Shown here in pieces: positions 42,537-50,699 of a stretch of 64,000 nt of DNA. The stretch spans positions 1 through 64,000 of the forward strand of contig JBKPDO010000127.1 of assembly GCA_046727955.1 (NCBI GenBank). The letters are read 5' to 3'. The stretch comes from DASVXQ01 sp046727955. GTDB lineage: Bacteria; Actinomycetota; CALGFH01. Position 1 is the first letter of the stretch. Each line of letters starts with the position of its first letter. Both the position numbers and the translations under genes were made by a program. The notes beneath the pieces were generated by a model that was given only the letters and a program-made list of their open reading frames with translations, searched no databases and was not told the DNA's origin.

Positions 42537-43604
42537 GTGGTCGCGGCCGGCTGGGGGCGCGGCGTGGCACATGCCGGGAGGGTGCTCGAGCCGCTCCGTC
42601 TGTTTGCGGTGGCGCTACAGTTCCTGACCAGGCTGCCGCTGCCTCGGGTGGAGTTCCAGCGTGACGACCTGCGCCGCGCCTCGGCTCTGTTCCCGCTGGT
42701 CGGCACCGTCGTCGCCGGGGTCGGCATCGGGCTCAGGGCAGCGCTGGAGCCGGTATGGGGTGAGGGCGTGGCCACGGTGGCGGCGCTGGCGGCGATGATC
42801 GCCGTGACCGGAGCGCTTCACGAGGATGGTCTGGCCGACACCGCCGATGGGCTGTGGGGCGGATGGGACCCCGCGCGGCGGCTTGCGATCATGCGTGACA
42901 GCCGCATCGGCACCTATGGTGCGGTCGCGCTGATCACGACGCTTGGCCTACGGGCGAGCCTGCTGCTGCCGCTGGGGCTGGCCGACTTCGCCCGCGCGGT
43001 CGCCTGCGGCCACGTGCTGGGTCGAGCTTCCACCCTGCTCCTGGTCCGGCTCCTCCCAGTCGCGACGCCTCCGGCGCCCAGGGGAGAGGCGGCGGAGAAA
43101 GCGGCGGCCAGCGAAGGGGTGGCGCGGGACGAGACGCTGGCGGGGGACGACGCGGTGGCGGGGGACGAGACGCTGGCGGGGAACGACACAGCGGTGAGGG
43201 AAGCAGCGGCGGTGAGGGAAGCAGCGGCGGGGAACGACGCGGCGGGGAACGACGCGGCGGTGAGGGAAGCGGCGACGGGGAACGACGCGCTGGCAGGGGA
43301 TGACGCGGCGGGGAACGGAGGGGAGCCGGTGCGGCCGCGGCTCGCCGCCGCGGTGGTCGGGCCGCTCAGTCTGCGGGGGGCCCTCGCGGCCGCGGTCGTC
43401 GTGGTGCTCACCGTGCTGCTGGCGACCAGGGTGTGGGCGGCCGTGCCACTGGCCGCCGGCCTGCTCATCTGCCTGCTCTGCGCCGATCTGTTCCGGCGCC
43501 GGCTCGGTGGCATCACCGGCGACACCCTCGGCGCGGCCAACCAGCTCGTCGAACTGGCCGCCGTCGCAGCGGTAGCGGCCCTGGCCCGCGCCGGCCTGCT
43601 ATGA
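42537..43604 (+). CDS. cobS: adenosylcobinamide-GDP ribazoletransferase with repeat insertion
   Basis: A 355-aa membrane enzyme, about 100 residues longer than usual, joining adenosylcobinamide-GDP to alpha-ribazole to finish cobalamin. The N-terminal core is normal: 'ALQFLTRLPLP', 'HEDGLADTADGLWGGWDP' and 'MRDSRIGTYG' (metal and substrate site). The C-terminal core resumes with 'GDTLGAANQLVEL'. Between them residues about 181-265 are a low-complexity tandem insertion of A-G-N-D-A / V-R-E-A-A type units. No other cobalamin genes except the phosphatase follow. The stop overlaps a mini-ORF start. Confidence 0.9.
   Translation: MVAAGWGRGVAHAGRVLEPLRLFAVALQFLTRLPLPRVEFQRDDLRRASALFPLVGTVVAGVGIGLRAALEPVWGEGVATVAALAAMIAVTGALHEDGLADTADGLWGGWDPARRLAIMRDSRIGTYGAVALITTLGLRASLLLPLGLADFARAVACGHVLGRASTLLLVRLLPVATPPAPRGEAAEKAAASEGVARDETLAGDDAVAGDETLAGNDTAVREAAAVREAAAGNDAAGNDAAVREAATGNDALAGDDAAGNGGEPVRPRLAAAVVGPLSLRGALAAAVVVVLTVLLATRVWAAVPLAAGLLICLLCADLFRRRLGGITGDTLGAANQLVELAAVAAVAALARAGLL
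43110..43322. repeat. coding tandem repeats inside cobS
   Basis: Imperfect units of GGCGGGGAACGACGCGG and GGTGAGGGAAGCAGC repeat about a dozen times. Unit lengths keep the reading frame. The encoded stretch is hydrophilic and sits where a loop between membrane segments is expected. Confidence 0.85.
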
Positions 43605-43660
43605 CTGCCCGGCTCCTGTTATGACTGCCCGGCTCTCGCGATGACTGCCCGGCTCCCGCG
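43601..43660 (+). repeat. 20-bp tandem repeat carrying three successive ATGs
   Basis: ATGACTGCCCGGCTC followed by five variable bases occurs at 43601, 43621 and 43641. As 20 is not a multiple of three, each of the first two ATGs opens a 7-codon frame ending in a TGA that overlaps the next ATG. The cobS TGA overlaps the first ATG in the same way, so ribosomes could pass by stop-start coupling to the phosphatase ATG at 43641. Confidence 0.9.
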
Positions 43661-44300
43661 CAGCCAGTCCACGGTGGAGGGCGCCGCGCAGCTCAGCGGG
43701 GACGCTCCCGCGGCAGAAGCCCCCGCCCGGCTGCTGCTGCTCCGCCACGCGAGGGTCGCCGGAGTGGAGGCGCGCTGCGTCGGCCAGGGCGAAGCCATCG
43801 ACCCCGGACTCGGGCCGGACGGGTGGGAGCAGGCCACGGCGGCCGTCCGCCGGCTCGGTGAGCCGATCGACCTCGTCGTGTCCTCGCCTGCTCGCCGGGC
43901 GCTCGAAACCGCACGCGCATGGGACCTGCCCATTCGCGTGGACCAGCGCCTGGCCGAGCGCTCCTTCGGAAAGTGGGAGGGCCGGCTCTGGACCGAGCTC
44001 TGGCCGACCGTCCCCGCTGCCGTCCTGGCAGACCCCGAGGCGTACGCCGCCTTCACCCCGCCGGGCGGTGAGCCACTCGACGCGGTAATCGCCCGCGTCG
44101 AGGCGGCCATGCACGACCTGTCCGCTGAGCCCGGCCGCCGCGTGCTCGCCGTGACGCACGCGGGGCCGGTCCGGCTGGCCGTCGGTGCGGCGCTCGGCCT
44201 TCCGCCCGGACGCGCTCTCACCCTCGGCGCCGACCACGCTCGTGCCGCCGTCCTCGACCGACACGGCGGCCGCTGGGTCCTCGAATGCCTGAACTGCTGA
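43641..44300 (+). CDS. histidine phosphatase (alpha-ribazole phosphatase-like)
   Basis: A 219-aa phosphoglycerate-mutase-like phosphatase: 'LLLRHARV' with catalytic His36 (the usual R-H-G is R-H-A), 'VVSSPARRALETA', 'ERSFGKWEGR' and second His in 'VTHAGPVRLAVG'. Its place just after cobS suggests CobC, which dephosphorylates alpha-ribazole phosphate or the cobalamin phosphate. General histidine phosphatases look alike, so the cobalamin role is inferred from context. The third ATG of the repeat is the only one that opens the full frame. Confidence 0.85.
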   Translation: MTARLPRSQSTVEGAAQLSGDAPAAEAPARLLLLRHARVAGVEARCVGQGEAIDPGLGPDGWEQATAAVRRLGEPIDLVVSSPARRALETARAWDLPIRVDQRLAERSFGKWEGRLWTELWPTVPAAVLADPEAYAAFTPPGGEPLDAVIARVEAAMHDLSAEPGRRVLAVTHAGPVRLAVGAALGLPPGRALTLGADHARAAVLDRHGGRWVLECLNC

Positions 44301-44455
44301 GCGGGGCGACGGATCTCCCTTGGGTGACACGGCGGCGGACTACTCGCACAGCCCGCTGGTCTTCGATCGGACCCCGTTCGATGCCGGTCGGCGCCGAACG
44401 ACCTGAGGTGGGGGCGACCGCACAGCCGGCCCGGACTCACAGTCGATCCGGACAG

Positions 44456-44953
44456 TCAACCCGAGGCGAGCGCCTGCACCAAGTGCTCCTCCAGCCAGCC
44501 CAGGTAGGAGAGGAGGTGCAGGCCAGGGGCGCGCGGGTCCGACTCGTCGACGTCACCTTCGAAGTCCTCGGTGATGCCGAGACGCACCCCGAGCGCGAGG
44601 CGTAGATCATTGAGCACCCCGAGCCACGCCATCGCCTCGTCTTCGCTGAGGTCGACCGTCCAGCGGCGCCTGCTCATCGCGCCGCGATCGAGCGTGCTGG
44701 TGACCACGTCCAGATTGGCCAGCCGCCTCTCGAGGAGGTCGTCGTGGACCAGCCGGCGGTACTCGGAGTCACGTTCGGCGTCCTCGGGCTCCAGGTAGGC
44801 GGACGGGAAGAGTCGCTCGAGGACCGGGTCGGCCTCGCGCTGCGCCAGCACGGAGCGGAGCTGGTCAGGGAGGCCGCGAACGACGGCGACCTCCTCGGCG
44901 CCCAAGCGGACCCGGAAGCGGTCACGCCCGATCCGCTTGATCGTGGGCGACAA
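44456..44953 (-). CDS. DUF2017 family protein
   Basis: A 165-aa protein with the actinobacterial DUF2017 pattern: 'VVRGLPDQLRSVL', 'RLFPSAYLEPEDAERDSEYR' and 'MAWLGVLNDLRLALGVRLGI'. Function unknown. It follows clpS by 32 bp on the same strand, a pairing also found in other actinobacteria, which suggests a link to ClpS-dependent proteolysis. Confidence 0.88.
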   Translation of the reverse strand: MSPTIKRIGRDRFRVRLGAEEVAVVRGLPDQLRSVLAQREADPVLERLFPSAYLEPEDAERDSEYRRLVHDDLLERRLANLDVVTSTLDRGAMSRRRWTVDLSEDEAMAWLGVLNDLRLALGVRLGITEDFEGDVDESDPRAPGLHLLSYLGWLEEHLVQALASG

Positions 44954-44985
44954 CGGCTAGCGCCTCCCTTCCAGGCGTTGAGCTC

Positions 44986-45288
44986 TCAGCGGTCCTTCTG
45001 CATGGTCGCCCACAACCCGTGGTTGTGGAGCCGGTAGACGTCGTACTCGGCCTTCTCCTGTGGCCCGCTCGATACCACCGCCTTCCCCTTGTGGTGGACG
45101 TCCAGCATCAGCTTGGTGGCCTTCTCCTTGGAATAGCCGAACAGCTTCTGGAACACGAACACCACATAGGACATGAGATTGATCGGATCGTTCCAGACGA
45201 TCACGATCCAGGGGACGTCCGGCTTGGCGACCTCCTCGCTCTCGGGGGCCCGCTCGCGGACCGGTGCTGTCGTGCTCGTGCTGCTCAT
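44986..45288 (-). CDS. clpS: ATP-dependent Clp protease adaptor ClpS
   Basis: A 100-aa adaptor that presents N-degron substrates to ClpC/ClpA. The hallmarks are 'VIVWNDPINLMSYVVFVFQK' (N-end binding pocket, N-D-P motif), 'MLDVHHKGKAVV' and 'YDVYRLHNHGL'. The N-terminal 30 residues are a disordered tail as usual. ATG at 45288 fits the family length; a promoter-like CATAGA lies just upstream, so the message may have little leader. Confidence 0.94.
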   Translation of the reverse strand: MSSTSTTAPVRERAPESEEVAKPDVPWIVIVWNDPINLMSYVVFVFQKLFGYSKEKATKLMLDVHHKGKAVVSSGPQEKAEYDVYRLHNHGLWATMQKDR

Positions 45289-45367
45289 GGTCTCTATGGT
45301 GGCAAATCCGCCGCGGGAACGGAAAGCAAAGTGAGCCAGGTGCGTATCTCCGTGGGTATCGTGGGTA

Positions 45368-47269
45368 TCAATGTGGGCCCGCGAGCCTGCGCTTGTCGCC
45401 GGAACGCAGGGTGATGCCGTCGCGGTCGAGGTGCTCCAGCAGGGGAATGGCGGTCTTGCGCGTGGTGCTGAGCGCCTCCTTGGCCTCCGCCGCCGTGAAG
45501 GCACGGCCCTGTGGGAAGGCGCGGCGCAGCGTTTCCACCGCCTGCTCGAGGACGCCGGCCCCCAGGTACAGGCCGGATGCCACCGCCACTAGGACACCCT
45601 GTCTGACGAGCGCGGCGATCAGGGGGCGGTCGGCACCGAGGCGCGCGAGGTCGGCCTCGCCAAGGACCGCCATGCCGCCATCGGCCAGGGCACTCTCGAC
45701 CCGGGCGCGCACCGCCCGCTGCCGCGGGTCGAGCTGGATCCCGTGCTCGGGGAGGCGGACGGCGGGACCGTCGAGCACGAGCCGGCCGTCGGCGAGCAGC
45801 GCCTCCACCACCTCGGCCCCGCCCCTGATCGTCTGGCGCGCGGCCTGCGCGGGCAGACCGGGGGCGAGCGGCTCGTCGCGATGATGCCGGCCGACCGCGT
45901 CGAGCACGGCGGCTTCGGCCGCCAGCCAGCCCGCCATCGGCCAGGCCAGGCTGCGAGAACGCACCACGCGTCCGGTATCGACCGCGGTGGCGAGCATACG
46001 GTCGACCACGGCCGGGCCGGCGCCGACAAGTCTCGGCAGCTCGGTGAGCGCGGTCGAGCCGCGCTCGGCCAGCACCCGCTCCAGCAGCCCGCTCCGGTCC
46101 AGCGCCGAGCGCCCGCCGTCCCCATGCGCGGCTGCCTCGCGGGCCTCCAACTCCTCGGCCCGGCGCACGCGCGCAGCGGTGCCACGCACCTGTCCCAGCG
46201 GGAACGGGTCCAGCACGCGCCCGCCGCCGACGGTCTCGTCGCGGCCGCTGTCGCGCAGCACCACCGGCTCGAGCACGTCGAGCACGAGCGGCCTCCCGAA
46301 GTGCAGTCGCACCAGCGCATCCTCACCGGGCCGCACCTCGTAGGCGTCGAGCGGCTGCAGCCGAACGGCCGTCTCGGCGGCACCCGCGTACAGCAGGTAG
46401 GCGCCGCGGGCGCGGAGCGGCGCGGGCGCGTCGGCCAGGCAGCGCAGGCGGCAGTCAGCCACCCGGCTGGGCGCCCACTGGCCGGGCAGCACCAGGACGT
46501 CGCCGCGCTCGACCTGGTCCGTTGCGACACCGGCGAGGTTGACCGCAACGCGGCGAGCCGGGTCCGCGTATGTGACCGGTCTGCCATGGCTCTGCAGCGT
46601 GCGGATGCGGACCCGCCGCCCGGCCGGGAGCAGCTCGGCCGCGATGTCGGGGGTGAGCCCGCCGCCGGTCAGCGTGCCGGTCACGACCGTGCCACTGCCG
46701 CGCACCGAGAACACCCGGTCGACCGCCAGGCGCGGCCGGCCCCGGTCAGGCGGCTCCGGCACTCTGTCCAGAGCATGGTCGAGCGCCGTCCGCAGCTCCT
46801 CCAGGCCACCGCCGCTGGGGGCGGCGGTGGCGACGATCGGGGCGCCGGCCAGGCTGGTTCCGGCCAGCCGCGCGGCCACCTCACTGGCGACGCGCGTACG
46901 CGCTGCCTGGTCGACCAGGTCCACCTTGCTGAGCGCGACCACGCCTGTCTCGATCCCGAGCAGGTCGAGAATGGCAAGATGCTCGGCCGACTGCGAGCGC
47001 CAGCCCTCGCTCGCGTCGACCACGAACAGAGCGCAGTCCACCCCTCCGACGCCCGCGAGCATGTTGTGGACGAAGCGCTCGTGACCAGGCACGTCGACGA
47101 GGCCGACCTCGCGTCCGGAAGGCAGGATCGTCCAGGCGAAGCCGAGGTCGATGGTCATGCCGCGGGCTTTCTCCTCGGCCAGCCGGTCGGGGTCGGTGCC
47201 GGTGAGCGCCAGCACCAGCGCCGACTTGCCGTGGTCCACGTGCCCGGCGGTCCCGATGACGTGGGGCAT
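45368..47269 (-). CDS. selB: selenocysteine-specific elongation factor
   Basis: A 633-aa GTPase that delivers Sec-tRNA to UGA codons marked by a SECIS hairpin. G1 is 'GTAGHVDHGKSALVLAL' at the start, the effector 'MTIDLGFAWT', 'DVPGHERFVHNML' (G3) and 'SKVDLV' (G4). Two beta-barrel domains follow; the C-terminus from about 380 has four winged helices for SECIS binding, ending 'HLDRDGITLRSGDKR'. It overlaps selA by one base. No selenoprotein gene is evident in the window. Confidence 0.95.
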   Translation of the reverse strand: MPHVIGTAGHVDHGKSALVLALTGTDPDRLAEEKARGMTIDLGFAWTILPSGREVGLVDVPGHERFVHNMLAGVGGVDCALFVVDASEGWRSQSAEHLAILDLLGIETGVVALSKVDLVDQAARTRVASEVAARLAGTSLAGAPIVATAAPSGGGLEELRTALDHALDRVPEPPDRGRPRLAVDRVFSVRGSGTVVTGTLTGGGLTPDIAAELLPAGRRVRIRTLQSHGRPVTYADPARRVAVNLAGVATDQVERGDVLVLPGQWAPSRVADCRLRCLADAPAPLRARGAYLLYAGAAETAVRLQPLDAYEVRPGEDALVRLHFGRPLVLDVLEPVVLRDSGRDETVGGGRVLDPFPLGQVRGTAARVRRAEELEAREAAAHGDGGRSALDRSGLLERVLAERGSTALTELPRLVGAGPAVVDRMLATAVDTGRVVRSRSLAWPMAGWLAAEAAVLDAVGRHHRDEPLAPGLPAQAARQTIRGGAEVVEALLADGRLVLDGPAVRLPEHGIQLDPRQRAVRARVESALADGGMAVLGEADLARLGADRPLIAALVRQGVLVAVASGLYLGAGVLEQAVETLRRAFPQGRAFTAAEAKEALSTTRKTAIPLLEHLDRDGITLRSGDKRRLAGPH

Positions 47270-48828
47270 CAGGAACCTCCCGAGCCGGCGGGTGGAGGTG
47301 CCGTGGGTGGAGGTGCCGTGGGTGGATCGCCGGGCCCCTGCCGGGACGCTGGCGCGTTGGGTGGCTCGACTCCGCCCGGCGGCCGGGCCAGGGCCGCGAG
47401 CAGGGCACTGGCGACGACCTCGTCCTGGTCCGGCGGCACGGTGCGCAGGTCGATCACGACCAGGCCGCGCTCGGTCCTGGCGACCACCGGCGGGGTGCCG
47501 GCCCGTAGCCGGGCAAGTACGGCCTCTTCGCCGGCCGGGCCAGGGACGACCTCGACCACAACGCTCGGCAGGCCCTCGCCCGGAAGGCTGCCGCCGCCGG
47601 CGACGCTCACCCCGTCGCGTGTGGAGGCACCCGCTCCGATGGCCGCGGCCAGCGCCTGCGCCCGCGGGCGGAGGTCGTCGGCCCGGAGGGCCAGGGCCCG
47701 CCAGGTGGGCAGCTCTTCGCGCCGGCCGGCGGCATGGGCGGCCAGGGTCGCCTCCAGCGCGGCGACGGTCAGCTTGTCGGCGCGCACCGCTCGGGCCAGT
47801 GGGTGCCTGGCCAGGGCTCCGATCAGGTCGCCGCGGCCGACCAGGAGGCCCGCCTGCGGCCCGCCGAGCAGCTTGTCGCCGGAGAAGATCACCAGGTCGG
47901 CGCCGGCCGCAAGGCTCTCCCGCACCGAGGGCTCCCCGCCGAAGGGCTCGCCGAGCAGACCGGAGCCGAGGTCGTGCAGCAGCGGCAGGCCGCGCTCATG
48001 GGTAAGCGCGGCGACCTCGGCCAGCGGCGGGCGGGTGCTGAACCCGACGATCCGGTAGTTGGAGGGATGCACCGCCAGGACGCAGGCCGTGCGCTCGCCG
48101 ATCGCGGCGGCGTAGTCGGCGAGGTGGGTCCGGTTGGTGGTGCCGACCTCGACCAGGTGCGCCCCCGCGGCTCCCATGACGGCGGGCAGGCGGAACTCGC
48201 CGCCGATCTCGATCAGCTCGCCGCGCGACACCACCACCTCGAGGTCGCGCGCCAGGCTGCCGAGGCTGAGCAGCAGGGCGCCCGCGGCATTGTTCACCGC
48301 AAGGGCCGCCGGGGCGCCGGTGACCTCGCGCAGCAGGGCCTCGGCGGCGGCACCGCGGCGGCCGCGGCGGCCCTCGGCGAGGTCGTACTCAACCGTGCAG
48401 TAGCCGGCCGCCTCGGTCACCGCGGCCAGGGCGGCCGCCGACAGGGGCGCGCGCCCGAGGTTGGTGTGCAGCACCACTCCGGTGGCGTTCACCACCGCCC
48501 GCACCCGCCGCCCGGCGAGCGCGTCCAGCTCACCCGCGACCCGCCCGGCCAGCTCGTCCAGCCCGGGGACACGGCCGCCGCCGGCCGCACGGCGGGCCGA
48601 GTCCAGCACCCGGCGCGCAGTACCCAGCACCGGCCCGCGCCCCCAGCGCTCTATGCGGGCCGCGAGCTCCGGGTGGTCGAGCAGCGCGTCGACCCTGGGC
48701 AGCGCGCGCCGCGGGTCGGTAGCGCCCGGCGGCTGTGAGCCCCGCGAACCGGGCGATGGGTAGGTGAGATCGTCCGTGTTCTCACGGGCGGACTGATCCG
48801 GCGGCGCCGGTCGCGATCTCTTCGTCAT
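47269..48828 (-). CDS. selA: L-seryl-tRNA(Sec) selenium transferase
   Basis: A 519-aa PLP enzyme converting Ser-tRNA(Sec) to Sec-tRNA(Sec) with selenophosphate. The N-terminal 'PRVDALLDHPELAARIERWG' is typical of SelA; the catalytic core has 'NATGVVLHTNLGRAPLSAAAL' and PLP-Lys319 in 'FSGDKLLGGPQAG'. Usual length is about 460; the extra residues are a charged N-terminal tail of about 35 and a Pro-rich C-terminal tail. The 3' end overlaps the selB ATG. Divergent from the NUDIX gene. Confidence 0.95.
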   Translation of the reverse strand: MTKRSRPAPPDQSARENTDDLTYPSPGSRGSQPPGATDPRRALPRVDALLDHPELAARIERWGRGPVLGTARRVLDSARRAAGGGRVPGLDELAGRVAGELDALAGRRVRAVVNATGVVLHTNLGRAPLSAAALAAVTEAAGYCTVEYDLAEGRRGRRGAAAEALLREVTGAPAALAVNNAAGALLLSLGSLARDLEVVVSRGELIEIGGEFRLPAVMGAAGAHLVEVGTTNRTHLADYAAAIGERTACVLAVHPSNYRIVGFSTRPPLAEVAALTHERGLPLLHDLGSGLLGEPFGGEPSVRESLAAGADLVIFSGDKLLGGPQAGLLVGRGDLIGALARHPLARAVRADKLTVAALEATLAAHAAGRREELPTWRALALRADDLRPRAQALAAAIGAGASTRDGVSVAGGGSLPGEGLPSVVVEVVPGPAGEEAVLARLRAGTPPVVARTERGLVVIDLRTVPPDQDEVVASALLAALARPPGGVEPPNAPASRQGPGDPPTAPPPTAPPPAGSGGS

Positions 48829-48950
48829 GTCCTAATTCTCGGCGACCGAGCCGCCGCGTGACACGCCTCGTCCAAATCTGTGGATATCCAGTCTCAACAC
48901 ATAGTGCGGCAGTAGCATGCCCTCCACGGGCAAGGCTGGATGGGAGAGAT

Positions 48951-49838
48951 ATGCCAGGGCCGGGTTCGCCACAGGATCGGCTGGACCGGGACGCGGCGGC
49001 GTTGCCGGCGGCGACCGTGGTGGTCGTCCGGGACGGGGAGCGTGAGCTCGAGGCCTACCTGCAGTGCCGTCCCCAGACGATGGGCTTCGCCGGCGGGCTG
49101 TGGGTGTTCCCTGGGGGCCGGGTCGAGGAGGACGACCGCGACGCGGCGATCGACGAGCACTGGGCCGGTCCACCGCCGTCGGCCTGGGCGCGGCGCCTCG
49201 ACCTGGGTGTGGCCGGTGCCCGTGGCCTGGTGGTGGCGGCCTGCCGTGAGGCGTTCGAGGAGGCCGGGCTGCTGCTCGTCGACCGGGCGGCGGACCCGAA
49301 CGTGCCTGCGGCGGACCCGAACGTGCCTGTGGCGGACCCGAAGGCGCCCACGGCGGACCCGAAGGCGCCCGCGGCGGCGGACCCGCGGGCGGTCGCGGTC
49401 GCCCGGCGCGAGCTGCTCGAGGGCGAGCGGAGCTTCGTGGCGGTCCTGGCCCACCTCGGCGTCCGGCTCGACACCTCGCGGCTGCGCTACTGGGCATGGT
49501 GGGTGACGCCCGAGGGAGAGCCGCGCCGTTACGACACTCGCTTCTTCGTCGCCGAGCTGCCGCACCACACCGCCGTCAGCGCGCAGGGCGTGGCCGAGGT
49601 GGAGCGCGAGCGGTGGCTGCCGCCGCGGGAGGCCGCCGCCGACCAGTCCATGCTGATGCTGCCGCCGACCCGCTACACCCTGCGGGACCTGGCCGGCTTC
49701 CGCACTGTGGGCGACGTGCTCTTGGCCGCCGCGAGCCGGCCGGTCGAGCGGATCATGCCCCGCCTGGAGGGCGACGTCCTGGTGATGCCTTGGAACGAGC
49801 ATTACCCGGTGCCGGTCCCGCCCGCCGACTCCGGTTGA
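48951..49838 (+). CDS. NUDIX hydrolase
   Basis: A 295-aa protein with a NUDIX-type fold: 'MGFAGGLWVFPGGRVEEDD', then the box core R-E-A-F-E-E-A-G (about 95-102). A repeat insertion follows immediately (A-D-P-N-V-P-type, four 7-residue units, about 114-141). The C-terminal half ('YWAWWVTPEGEPRRYDTRFFV') resembles the larger NUDT19-like hydrolases, which cleave CoA or other nucleotide diphosphates. ATG at 48951 has GGGAGA upstream. Likely an operon with the metallo-beta-lactamase gene 28 bp downstream, as in mycobacteria. Confidence 0.88.
   Translation: MPGPGSPQDRLDRDAAALPAATVVVVRDGERELEAYLQCRPQTMGFAGGLWVFPGGRVEEDDRDAAIDEHWAGPPPSAWARRLDLGVAGARGLVVAACREAFEEAGLLLVDRAADPNVPAADPNVPVADPKAPTADPKAPAAADPRAVAVARRELLEGERSFVAVLAHLGVRLDTSRLRYWAWWVTPEGEPRRYDTRFFVAELPHHTAVSAQGVAEVERERWLPPREAAADQSMLMLPPTRYTLRDLAGFRTVGDVLLAAASRPVERIMPRLEGDVLVMPWNEHYPVPVPPADSG
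49290..49373. repeat. 21-bp coding tandem repeat in the NUDIX gene, four units
   Basis: GCGGACCCGAACGTGCCTG-type units, two near-identical and two diverged (GAAGGCGCCC). Placed directly after the NUDIX box, frame kept. Confidence 0.85.
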
Positions 49839-49866
49839 GAGGACTCCGGTTGAGAGGAGACGGCTG

Positions 49867-50691
49867 GTGAGCGGGGACCGCCCGGAGGTGGTGGCGCGGT
49901 GGAGCGAGCGGGTCACGCGAGTGCTCGCGCCCAACCCCTCGCTGATGACGCTCGAGGGCACCAACACCTACGTGGTGGCGGCACCCGAGGCTCGCGGCGC
50001 GGTGGTGATCGACCCGGGACCTCGCGACGAGGAGCACGCCGTCCGGGTGGCCCGGGCGACCGCCGGGCGGCAGGTCGAGCTGGTGCTGCTCACCCACACT
50101 CACGTGGACCACGCCGAGGGCGCGCGCAAGTTCGCCGAGCAGGTCGGCGCGCCGCTGGCCGCGCTCGCCCCCGGATGGGCCAGCCCGGGCGCGCCCGCCC
50201 TGGTAGCAGGGGAGGAGCTGGTCGCCGGCGGGGTCCGGCTGGAGCCGCTGCCGACCCCCGGCCACTCGGCGGACCACTGCTGCTTCTGGCTCGAAGCGGA
50301 GCGCGCCATGTTCACCGGCGACCTCGTCCTCGGGCACGGCAGCACGGTGGTCGAGTGGCCAGACGGAGACATGGCGTCCTACCTCGACTCGCTCGAGGCC
50401 GTGCGCCGCTTCGCGCCAGCACGCCTCTACCCGGGCCACGGCCCGACGGTCACCGAGCCGGCCTCCAAGCTCCGCGAGTACGTCGAGCACCGGCTCGAGC
50501 GCGAGTCGCAGGTGCTGGCGGCGCTGGCCGCCGGTGACCGCGCACCGGCCGAGATCGTCGGCCGGGTCTACGCCGACGTGGACCCGGTGCTGCATCCCGC
50601 CGCCGAGCTGTCCGTGCGCGCGCACCTGGCCAAGCTGGTCCGCGAGGGCAGGGTGCTGGAGCGGGACGGCTGGTTCGCGCCGGCGAGCTGA
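49867..50691 (+). CDS. metallo-beta-lactamase-fold hydrolase (LACTB2-like)
   Basis: A 274-aa hydrolase with all zinc motifs: 'LLTHTHVDHAEGA' (H-x-H-x-D-H), 'PTPGHSADHCCF' and 'MFTGDLVLGHGS', plus 'LYPGHGPTV'. The C-terminal 60 residues form the winged-helix-like extension of the LACTB2 group, some of which are RNases. Substrate not determinable. Follows the NUDIX gene on the same strand; GTG start with GAGGAGACGG upstream. Confidence 0.92.
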   Translation: MSGDRPEVVARWSERVTRVLAPNPSLMTLEGTNTYVVAAPEARGAVVIDPGPRDEEHAVRVARATAGRQVELVLLTHTHVDHAEGARKFAEQVGAPLAALAPGWASPGAPALVAGEELVAGGVRLEPLPTPGHSADHCCFWLEAERAMFTGDLVLGHGSTVVEWPDGDMASYLDSLEAVRRFAPARLYPGHGPTVTEPASKLREYVEHRLERESQVLAALAAGDRAPAEIVGRVYADVDPVLHPAAELSVRAHLAKLVREGRVLERDGWFAPAS

Positions 50692-50699
50692 GGGGGCGG

